From: Tubulanus polymorphus
Taxonomy: Eukaryota > Nemertea > Palaeonemertea > Tubulaniformes > Tubulanidae
Direction: 5' to 3'
Assembly (NCBI RefSeq): GCF_964204645.1
Contig: NC_134028.1
Location: 3,880,501 to 3,944,500, forward strand
Length of the DNA: 64,000 nt
The position numbers and the translations under genes are program-made. Below, piece after piece: positions 10,537 to 20,220 of this stretch. How positions within the stretch are numbered: the stretch's first letter is position 1; the number at the start of each line of letters is the position of its first letter. The notes under the pieces were generated by a model. It was given only the letters and a program-made list of their open reading frames with translations. It made no database searches and was not told where the DNA came from.

Positions 10537-10905
10537 ATGATGAAATTCGTGCTTATGCTGGCGATAGTTTTGGTGGCTCTCGAGCAAAGTCTAGCCGCTG
10601 ATTTTGATTGCAGCGAAAAGTGTGCCCAATGCGCAAGAAAGGGGAATTTTAGATTCGAATGTTTCGATATGTCGACTTGCGTTAGCGAATGTAACCCCTC
10701 AAACAGGGCATGGAAATGTGAAGATATGTCAGGATATCCTGCATGGGTAGAACGAAAAGCTCAGTGTACTACTAGGTGTATGAATGGGTGTGGTACAGGT
10801 GCCTATGATACAACCGCGTGTGTGCTGAATTGTGCCATTAAATCTGGATCACCGAGCAGCATGCCATGCGGGGATATCAAAGGTCAACCCATGCCTAACT
10901 GTTAG
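10537..10905 (+). CDS. Secreted 14-cysteine peptide, copy B
   Basis: 122 aa, with the same structure as copy A at 5163: UTR intron 10439-10534, signal peptide MMKFVLMLAIVLVALEQ, 14 cysteines at identical positions and a stop at 10903-10905. Residue changes from A are V to A in the signal; S to F, G to E, K to E and R to K in the first half; M to V; and KPKPN to QPMPN at the end. I count about 9 replacement and 7 silent base changes, which indicates constraint rather than decay. Several changes alter charge. Poly(A) signal at 10964-10969. The partner astacin B ends at 11037 on the opposite strand. Confidence 0.85.
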   Translation: MMKFVLMLAIVLVALEQSLAADFDCSEKCAQCARKGNFRFECFDMSTCVSECNPSNRAWKCEDMSGYPAWVERKAQCTTRCMNGCGTGAYDTTACVLNCAIKSGSPSSMPCGDIKGQPMPNC

Positions 10906-11036
10906 TAGATTTGAACGCGCATGAATGAATCATTTATTTTGCTTTTCATGATTAATACTAGAAAATAAAGCCTTAAGACTACATTCAGCTAATTTTATTT
11001 CTCTTCTAAGTTGCTTTGGGTGTTCGCTCTGAATTT

Positions 11037-12942
11037 CTACTGGGGTCTAGGATCGCAGCCATACAAAATTCGAATTTTCTTGATGTCCCAATAAGTGGGT
11101 CCATTTCGCTGCCCGAGAGTGACTCCAGGTTTCTTTGACGTCATCGTTGCTTTTCCGTTTTTCGAGAAGAAATTCCAACCATAATGCATCAGACTGCCAT
11201 AATCATAAGGAGTGTTGAGATCATCATAGTTCCATGTCTGTAATCTAAACTGCGATTCGCCGCCTTGAATAGTAAAAAAACAACAGGCACAAGATTAGGC
11301 TTTTACTGTTGTGCACCATTTCTTTAAAATAAGTTACCTCACAATAATTTAAATTCTAATCCACCCGTAAATGCTTTCATATCTCAAACTAAGATTCCTT
11401 TTTACTGAAGCTTAATACCTAAGTACACAGTGCATGCTGAATTGTATTGTTTTACATTAATCTTTCATTCTTGCGTCTTAATTTGTGAGCCGAAGAGCGA
11501 TTACATCTTGTATGGCATCATTACAAAAAGATTATCATCATTATCATTATTATCATTGATTCGAGGACCGCAACGCTACTGTTGCAATCTAGGATTTCAC
11601 AGGTGTGAATCTGCTAGCCTCGTTTGTTGTGGTTACTGGTTCTTCTGGCGCCAATTTCTTCTATATTTCGATTAAATTGAATCAACGATTGATGTTTTTA
11701 CCTTGTGCGATATTTTCCCAGTGAATTGTTATGTACTCGTCTCTATCCTGTCTCGACTGTTCGTGCCATAAACCGATTCGATGCATCACTTCATGCATAA
11801 TGGTTCCACGGTGAAGACATCCTTGACCGATTGATGTAAACTGTTGCATGATAGGCATGAAGCCGACTCCAGAATAACATCTAAAAGTTTAGATGATAAC
11901 CATTCATGAATCAGATTCGCTTCATATTCGATACTCATTTCATACAGTGTTTCATGAAGCACAATAAAGTCTGCATTACGTACAAACAAATAACTTCGAT
12001 ACAGCATTGACAAACTAAGTATTATTTTTGGAAGTGGGTTGGAAAGTAATGCTACAACAAAACAGATTTTCATATAAACTTACAAAACTTACCCATTTGA
12101 CTTTGTAAAGCGATTAAAGTCTTTCCTATATACGTGATCCTCTGGTCGGATCTTCCGAAGTTTCATGCAGGGTCCGTCTTTATTTATCATATCGAATAAT
12201 TCCACCAGAGTTTTGTCGATGAAATCTTGTTCATATTTAGCTAAATGGAAGTAGCGGGTGTAAAAGTTTCGAGGATCAAGAAAATGTTATTGTCCATGGC
12301 ATTAGTGGAATACCTACACAAACCAGCGTAATTTCCTTCCAAATAATCATAATTAAATGTATTGTTTGGCCAGCGTCCAGTTTGAGCAACGGCGCTTCGG
12401 AACTGAAAAGATACTCGTTGATACGTCATACTCAAATATTATTCACTGTAGTAAGGAGAGAAGCATATAGACTACGATATGAATATAAACGAACATTTTC
12501 TAGCATGATATCCCCTTCGAAAAGATCTGAAAGAATCGGAAACGGAAAATATGATAAATATTCCTTAAATTTATCGTGAAGATTTGTGTTAATGTGTATA
12601 ATCTATGATATGAAAATATACGTACTCGGATTTGTTTCTGGGTTTTCAGTCAAACCATTTTCCGTCGCTGAAAATTCAAAACATATTTCTACTGAGATTG
12701 TAAGAGGATGATAGTATGCAACAATTTTAACAAATGAAATTCAAATTTTCGCATATTTTTAAAAAGCTCGTTTTTACATACATCGAATGACGTGTCCGCG
12801 AATCACCTAGAATATGAGTACAAAATCATTGGAATTGAACGTTGAATGTAAGAAAGCAAAACACAATGTATTGAAACGATGGGGTGATTGAACTTACCGC
12901 TGAGAATGATAAAACGATGCTTATAAACTCGAAGAGCCACAT
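11037..12942 (-). CDS. Astacin-family (M12A) secreted zinc metalloprotease, copy B
   Basis: Same exon plan as copy A. Signal exon 12942-12898 ([15 protein letters not shown]), 25-nt micro-exon 12806-12782, propeptide 12691-12626, exon starting 12526, then 12402-12324, 12240-12093, 11880-11702 and 11263-11037. The zinc site [19 protein letters not shown] and the Met-turn are intact. The zinc exon is one codon longer than in A ([12 protein letters not shown] against YSGVGYMRMQK), which changes a loop near the active site. Exon lengths otherwise match A exactly. The same junction, between the LFEGDIML and WPNN exons, is unresolved. Confidence 0.85.
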
Positions 12943-13526
12943 GATTCAACGCAGTTGCTTCACAAATATACGTTAAGTCACTGAGGTGAAATATGAATAT
13001 ATACATGCATTTTTTATCATGATATTTAATATTTTTGACGTTTGTGTGACAGGATATTTGATAATCAGTTAATTTCAACAGATACCTTCTGCAAAAATTC
13101 ACAGGAGTACCGGGTAAATACCTCATGGCCTTGGCATTGCCGCTGAAAATGGAACCGTTTACATTAAATCACATCCTGCAGCCAAGAGCAAAGATCACGA
13201 TGCAGATTAGCCCACATTGATACACATTCAACCTAGGGAACTTTAATGACAGATCATTTGTTTTTCTTCAATAAAATGAAGCGGGCTCTTAGGATTTAGA
13301 ACTGGCGTTTGCGATGGTGGTTTAGCTTATACGCTTGACTAGCGGATGCAACCTATAAATACGTTGTTTTTGGGCCGGACCTTGCGAGCAAGGCTGCTGC
13401 GTCAATTCGAATAATCCATAGTCATCAAGTCATACAGTCGTTTCTATCATCGATGTTAAGATTGAGTTCAAAATGTCTATATTTCACACGCGCCACGCAA
13501 CTAAAATGAGCAGTTACGTTACATAC

Positions 13527-13622
13527 CTTCATTTTCTGTTGAATGTAGAATTTCGCTGCGATTGCTATTTTATCCAATGTGATCAATAATGCGGAAGTTA
13601 TTTTTCCGTTTGGCCATAACAT
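13527..13622 (-). other. Exon-like 32-codon ORF with LWPNG motif, copy B
   Basis: Counterpart of 8128-8223, with I to T and H to Q changes only and a conserved donor (AAG|GTATGT). Unit B similarity to unit A stops at about 13721. See the copy A entry for interpretation. Confidence 0.4.
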
Positions 13623-13792
13623 GGTGGTAAAACTGGTAATAGCTTATGAAATAGGTCATCGGCCCCATTTTCCTTGATTAGACGCTATACGTACTAAGTA
13701 ATGATTCATAGTCCGAAGTATAAACGTTTTGTATTTCGAATAAACATGGAGCATTCTCCGAGTTCGACATTTTCATTTGATATAGTTGCAGA

Positions 13793-13858
13793 TATGAGGA
13801 GAGTGTCCGTAGATTCGCTGGATCCATTCACTACTGATATAGTTGTACAAGGATAATG
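13793..13858 (+). promoter_or_regulatory. uORF overlapping the SLC15-like start
   Basis: An upstream ATG opens a short frame (MRRVSVDSLDPFTTD...) that ends at TAA immediately before the main start, sharing bases in TAATG. This arrangement could reduce or couple initiation of the transporter. A possible acceptor (GTTGCAG) lies just upstream of the uORF ATG. Confidence 0.45.
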
Positions 13859-16380
13859 GATAACCCGCTAGAAGCGAGACCTCTTTTGGGGTTTGACAGA
13901 ATACGGTTGAATGATCGCGTTTATGTCTCGCCGTTAAGATTACGCCAGAAATGCGCGGTTTTCCTCATATTTCTAACAGCTAGTATCGTTTATTTCGCTT
14001 ACTACGCCGTGTACCGAAACACGGTTACATTTCTCAGTGAGGATTTGAAATATTCTAGCTTTGACGCCGTTTGTCTAAGTCAAGCTTTGATAGGTAAGAG
14101 ACGACGGAAAGAGGATCGTGTTTTTGCACATATTTCTGTATATACCATTGGACTCATACTGTTTTACAGGATCCAGTTTTGTTCTTACCGTGTTCGGTGG
14201 TTGTTTGGGAGATGCCGTCGTCTCGTTATACTCAGTTGTTTCCGCTGGATTACTTTTCCAGCTTATAGGTAGGTCCTGAATACCGAGTAACGGTTACGAT
14301 GCGCGCTCATCATTATGTTCTTTGATCTGGTGGAAATTCACTCACAACTGTACGCCATGTTGATATCTTGCAGGTGCCGTGTTATTATTGACAAGTGGTT
14401 GTCTATTCAAAAGTAATGAAGTAGGTTGATATGCATAGATTGGCCATTTTCTCTAAAAGAATTTAGTAATTCTAAAAGTATCATTGTTTTCATTATCTCT
14501 TTTACAGCGTGATAGACGCCCGTTGTTTTTCTCTAGTTTATCATTCGAGGCCGTTAGCGTAACGCTTATACAAGCCTCGCTGCCTGTACTCGGAGCGGAG
14601 CAAATAAAAAATGCTGGAAATTCTGCTGTCCACCTTTACTTTCAGATGTGAGGAAACGAGTTTATAATCATTTTGAAAATATTTAAAACAAAAAACGTTT
14701 TAATTCCGTGAAATGGTTATTGTCCATTCCAGTTATTATTGGTTCAACAACATTGGTTCATTCTGCGCTCTTTTGATCGGTGATGTAATTATTGACGCAG
14801 AGAATGAACACCAACTTGCGTTGATGGTATTAGGGATAGTTGAAGTAGTAGTGACGCTTATATGTATCCTAATTTTCATGTCCGGTAAACTTATGTACAC
14901 TGTACCGAAAAAAAACCGTAAGCATGACGCACTAATTGAAAAATGATGAATTTTCAAATATGTGTTCAGTAAAAAAACCCATGATTCAATGACACATCGA
15001 TATTTTCAGCTGACAAATTGATAGAATTATTCAAAGAACGACCTGTAAGTTTACTACGTCATCTGTGGCATGTGAGCTTGGTTTTTTCGTTCATCAGCAT
15101 CGCTTCCGTATTGCATTCCCAGGTGAAAAACAATCTCAATTCAAAATTAGATTCGCAGTACCAAGGATTGATCAAACACAATGGCGGAAAAAATTTCGAA
15201 CGACTTTTTTCATCTTTTTAGATAGACACAACGTTCGAAGCGCAGGGAAAATTCCTAACAAAGCAAATAAACAATGTCGAACTTCCAGAGAAGATCAGTC
15301 GACTTACAAACGATATCGGAGTGTTAATATGCTTACCAAGTTTCTGGATAATAAAATATATACTTCGAAAAAGAGGAATTACTTGCCTCCAAGGTTCTCT
15401 TAATTCCCTGCAACGAATGTGTGAGTAGATTTTCTTTACATTAAATGCTCCTAAAATTCTTTGAATTATGGATTTAGAAAATGAGGGTTTGATATTGTAA
15501 ACCCTCTTTCTCTCTCTCTTCAGCTTTCGCTATGTTGATGTTGATTGCGGCGATTACATTTTCTGGTATTCTAGAATTCGTCCGTTTTCAAAGCGTTGCA
15601 CCAGTGTCGATATTATGGCAGATTCCACAGTACCTCTTACAAGGGCTGGCAGAACTATTCATATATCTTCCTGGTGATTATTGAGCTCTTTCAGTAGAAT
15701 TCTAATCGTTCATTTACATTAACAATGACACTAGAATTTTACAACGGAGCATACGTGCATCTTTTCAGCGTATTTTTTCGCTTTTACTGAAAGCCCGAAA
15801 GGATTACACGGCTTTTTCAACGGATTGTATTTATGCTCAAGGGGAATAGGTACATACATAAGCGCCTCGGTGATCTATATAATGCGACAAAGCAATATAC
15901 CAGGAATGGGTAAGCATGTTTTTATTCGAATTTCTTTTAATCGTGAAAAATGGCGTATTATTCACGGAGTCTTTTGAAAATCTGTTCTACATAAACCAAA
16001 AAGTCCAGCAATAGAATTGCATGCGATAAGACTTGTTAAAATGAAACTACGAAGTTTTAGAAGGTGGAATGATGATGGTTGATGGTCAACAGCCGAAACA
16101 TGCGGTTTTATATCATTCTATCGCATAAAACACGATTGTGGGACTTGTTCATTTATCTACAATTGCTTAGAATGTATCATTCATATCTGTTGCAGATATG
16201 ACCTGGTATCCGGCTAATTTAAAAACTGGTCATTTCGGATACGCGATGTTCCTGTTAGCTGGTATTGGAACCGTAGCTCTGTTTGTATTCATGATATTTT
16301 CGCCGAGATACGTGTATGCCAAGGAAAAACATTCAATCATAAATGGATTGGAACGACTAGACAACGATTCGACTGCATGA
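13856..16380 (+). CDS. POT/SLC15-family transporter, atypical (ExxER lost)
   Basis: Complete coding sequence: 13856-14093, 14170-14268, 14374-14420, 14508-14647, 14733-14917, 15010-15122, 15222-15420, 15524-15673, 15769-15909 and 16196-16380. All junctions are in phase and the exons sum to 498 aa. POT signatures include VLTVFGGCLGDAVVSLYS (after helix 2), FYWFNNIGS, SQIDTTFEAQG, ILWQIPQYLLQGLAELF and the terminal NLKTGHFGYAMFLLAG. This best fits the animal SLC15A3/A4-like branch, which moves histidine, peptides or related solutes across endolysosomal or plasma membranes. Helix 1 reads FLTASIVYFAYYAVY where ExxERFxYY is expected, so the conserved acidic and arginine residues are absent. The protein is somewhat short for the family. 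Poly(A) signal at 16738-16743. Confidence 0.88.
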
Positions 16381-17007
16381 CGCGCAGTCGGTAATGAATT
16401 CAAAATGTAAATACGAAATGATCAACACCGATTGTCCGTTTCTTCAGCGGACCACTTGACACAGATGTAAAAGTCAATCATGAGTTATTGCTGAATCGTA
16501 TTGTTAGATATTGACACCAAGTGTTACTGATAGATAGTCTGTAATGCTACGCGGGTATACCCACCCATCTTCTAATGCATCGGTTCGACCGCTCACGATG
16601 CCATCGAGATCCTGAATCCATGGTTAGACTCTGCAAAATCCGTTGAAAGTTTTGCGTTTAAAACATTCTACCAATCAGAATATTCGCACGATGAAAAATG
16701 GTTCAATATCTTTTATATACCATTGTAGACCTACTGGAATAAAAGGTTATAGATTTCGAAGTACTTTTCCCTCGGAACAAAACAGAATAATTGTACATCG
16801 TGAACATTAAGAAAAGATATATCCAATGCACGTTTTGTAGTTTTTAAGCTTATTCAAATGAACGAAATCTCCAGAATCGATCCAATTCTTTTCGGCACGT
16901 TGCAACAGTTTTGACAAATGAAATTTACGCTTAAGCTAATTACGACAATATATTCCAACAGCTTTCTCTGTCAGGATACAATGATTTCCACCGGTCGAAA
17001 CTGTCCA
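16381..17007. other. SLC15-like 3' UTR and spacer
   Basis: AT-rich; contains the AATAAA at 16738-16743. No gene or clear repeat seen after the poly(A) signal. Confidence 0.5.
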
Positions 17008-17014
17008 TATATAA
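17008..17014 (+). promoter_or_regulatory. TATA box of the lysine-rich secreted protein gene
   Basis: TATATAA, followed by a 5' UTR exon that ends at 17086 before GTGAGT. Its intron ends at 17301, six bases before the start codon at 17308. Confidence 0.55.
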
Positions 17015-17307
17015 CCAGTACTTGCAGCCGAGGACATAGTACTCGATTTAAAAGGAAAGACCGTCAGAGTGGCTAAATCGCGCTTGGTGAGTTAACTTCA
17101 ATAAAAACTTTTTTGAAGTGTATTGTTCAATCATTTAATCATAAAATCAGAAATAAAAAGATAGTTCTAAAATTGTACGGCCGAACTTCGTAACAACCTT
17201 TTTCTCATTTTCATTTCATTATGTAATGTATATGTATCATATATCATTTTATGGTATGTTCAATGTACTGTTTCTTATCGATTGAACACTTATCATTTAA
17301 GGCCGAA

Positions 17308-17811
17308 ATGAAGATCTTATACATATTGATATTGCTCTGTGTTCTGTTAATTTGCGTCGATGCTGCAAGGGGTAGGAGGAAGAATAGAGCGTTAAAAAAG
17401 AGAGGTAAAAAAGGAGGAGGAAAGAAAATTGGAATACAGGGAAAAGGAGGAAGAAAAGGAAAAGGAAAAAAGAAAAAATCACCGAAGAAGAGAAAAAACA
17501 AATCGAAAGGAAATGAAGGTATCCCAGCGGCAGACGATATTTTCGTAGGTGAAGGGGTTTTCATCGGTGAAGACGAAATTGCAAAACTGGTTGAAGAAAT
17601 AGGGGTAAATGATGACGGTAACGGAGAGTTGTGTTTCACACGAGATCAAAAGCAGGTGGCATTAGAACTTTGTAAAGTAGACTGCGCTGCAGGAGAAGAC
17701 TGTCAACATTGCGATTCGATGGTGTCACTACTGAACGAATGCGATCACGATAAAGCTCCTCAAAGTGACGGTGATATAAAAGAATATTCGCAAGGATTGT
17801 ACCTTCGTTAA
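17308..17811 (+). CDS. Secreted lysine-rich protein with acidic Cys-containing tail
   Basis: 167 aa in a single coding exon. The start was chosen at 17308 because it opens on a signal peptide (MKILYILILLCVLLICVDA) and lies just after a likely UTR splice acceptor. Three zones follow: residues about 20-75 are extremely basic (runs of K, R and G), residues about 76-115 are acidic (DDIFVGEG, GEDEIAKLVEEIG), and the C-terminus has six cysteines spaced C-x12-C-x3-C-x5-C-x2-C-x9-C. I do not recognise the family. The bipolar charge is reminiscent of extracellular-matrix, biomineral or adhesive proteins, but that is only analogy. The open frame on the opposite strand is a shadow. Confidence 0.75.
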   Translation: MKILYILILLCVLLICVDAARGRRKNRALKKRGKKGGGKKIGIQGKGGRKGKGKKKKSPKKRKNKSKGNEGIPAADDIFVGEGVFIGEDEIAKLVEEIGVNDDGNGELCFTRDQKQVALELCKVDCAAGEDCQHCDSMVSLLNECDHDKAPQSDGDIKEYSQGLYLR

Positions 17812-20220
17812 GAGTAACTAACGAAGAGAAATCCATACTACGCCGGATAAATATATACATTTAAAATATAACGAATTACTCAATACATTGTAAGTGTTAT
17901 TGAATAATAAGAATATGATAAGTATAATGAAAACAGTATTTTTATGATTGTGGAACAATAATTTACCAAATGCCATAAGATCGTAAGGGATAGCATTGAT
18001 CGGATAAGATGGCGGTTTCGCAAGTCCTTCAAGGCGAAAGCGCTTAAAGCGTGGCCAAAAGGTGCTTTACGAATTATCATTATCATCATTACTTTTTATT
18101 TTCATGGTTAGCGTTCGATGATATTTTGGTTGTCGCTCGTGTTAATGCGATTATACCGTATAGACGGCGATGGCGGAGTAGATCTACGTGAAAGAAACGC
18201 CCGAGAACTCGCATCAGTCAGTGATTGAATTTACTGTTAATCTTTAGTTTCTATTGAATGCACTTGAAACACTTGCAGAATCGAATTAGTTCATACCAAA
18301 CTATTTGAATACGATTTAAAAAAAAAACCTTTTCTGCAAAGATTAATTTGCGATGTGCAGTTTTCGGTACACTACGTGGCTATTAGACCAGCACAGTCGG
18401 GAGTCGCTCTGAATAAGTTCTCCGAAACGACCAGAATATACTAATATGAATAGGCTCTTTAATTTGAGTCACCGTCACAGAGACAAAGCGTTTACGTATG
18501 TCCGCATCCTCCCTCAGCTAGAATTCGAATTTGATAGCTAAACGAGATAAACCCCACTGAATTTATCAGCCAAAGATGATAAGTTCAGAAGTAGTAGAAG
18601 GGAAAATGCGTTTGAGCGACTTTTAACCATCATCAGGCGTACTGGTGGCAACGTCCGTGTAATAGCAGTCTCGCATGTCACCAGTTAGAAAGGTGATAAA
18701 CCAAAATTAACTGTCGTTTCTTTTCTTTAAAAAAAACATCGGTTTATTGCTTTATAGTACAGATGATTATGCCGAGAATTTGGTATAGATTTCAACAGGT
18801 GCCAATTTTATTACATACAGGCGTATACAGCTACAACAATGAACAACTCGTAAGGCCAAAAAAATTGATACCTTGTTTCTCCGCTCTGCTGAGCTTAAAT
18901 GCTGACCCGGCCGGCCGCCTATCTACCCTATACATTACTTTTTTAAAAATCGTGATCAATTTCACCATAACAGACCCGGCCGCTATAGAAATGAACTGTT
19001 TATAAATTTCATCATATTTTACAAAAATGACCCGGCCGCTGCGAAGAAACAAGGTATCATTTTTGTTTAGCCCAACTGATCTTAAGTATATTCATATATA
19101 GAATTCAAATACATCTGTACAAGAACTAAAAGTCTCATCAACGCGATAAATGTTCGTGCATTTTACTAAATATTCTGTAAACAATTTACAAAAAAAAGAC
19201 ATAAATATTACGGTTTAATTGACGATCTGCCGGGCGCAGGTGAAACCAATACAGCATTTATCAACCGCACCCGTTCAACTTTTAATCGAGCACGTGAAAC
19301 AAGATATGATTAAAACACGGGGTAAAACTATTCCAATTTCTATTTTGCTGATAACGATACTTCAGGGTGGAAAAATGCGCCTTAAAAGAAGAAACGCATC
19401 GGAATATATGCGTTCATCAGAACGGTTTCTATGGAGATGGATAGCTGACAGATATATATTGAGTCGTAGACAAATCTCTAGCCGTTGTTCAAAATTGATT
19501 TCATTCCCTGCATTATTTTTCGAGTTTAATTGTTTGACTGATTGATATTCTGTCTAAAGGAGAACGCACAGGCTAAATTTAGAAACAAAATCCGATTCGA
19601 TGCGAATTCGTCGGAAATTGATCAGCTTTTACCGGGAATATCCGATACGGTTGAGATATATGAGATATCGCTTTTTGCACCAGTAGGCTTTTCATTTCGT
19701 GAAAATGATCGATTTTTTGTTTTTCGTTCTAGCGAATTGACAGATAGAGATAGAACTGTTTTGACTGGCGTGTTTTTGAAAACTGTCAATGCCCGCTGGG
19801 ATCGTATGGAAATACATAAATACATAAATATATTTATATATGTATATATGAATTGATTGACAACAACAGTGATTTCACAACACTGCATTCAGCAGTACAC
19901 ATTACTTCAATAGACTCCATCACGACTAAATGATCTATATACACGATATGTTCAAAGGATCTCGGCTGTAAATAATTAATCAGGATATACTCTAAAAGCC
20001 TGTTCGTGAGTTGTTTACCGTATTTCAAAATATACGCCATGAACAAAAATGAATGAATCTATCGTTTTGTTGAAACGGCCCTGGAAAGAACCCATATCCT
20101 ATATCCTGGCCTACGTCCTTACGATCTAGCCAATATCTATCGCTGGACGATACGTTACCTGTCAATATATATACATTATATTCCAAAAATTCAAATGAGA
20201 ATTTTTTTTAGAGAGGTCGC
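17812..20220. other. Spacer with a MITE and no convincing gene
   Basis: AT-rich. Contains the element at 18867-19057 and two overlapping short open frames around 19219-19856 with no recognisable features. The right end is the 3' flank of the GPRIN-like gene. Confidence 0.5.
18867..19057. mobile_element. MITE with GATACCTTGTTTCT ends and GACCCGGCCG sub-repeats
   Basis: 191 bp flanked by inverted ends: GATACCTTGTTTCT with CCGC inside on the left, its complement GCGAAGAAACAAGGTATC on the right. Three GACCCGGCCG blocks (about 18904, 18975 and 19029) lie in AT-rich sequence. A related copy in the opposite orientation lies at 48023-48180. Confidence 0.8.

Noticed and set aside
17244-17639. Long open frame (131 aa) antisense to the lysine-rich gene
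   Set aside because: It is the complement of a lysine-rich coding stretch, which naturally reads as a Phe/Pro-rich frame.
19219-19856. Two overlapping open frames left of GPRIN
   Set aside because: No recognisable domain, signal peptide or splice structure; composition like flanking DNA.
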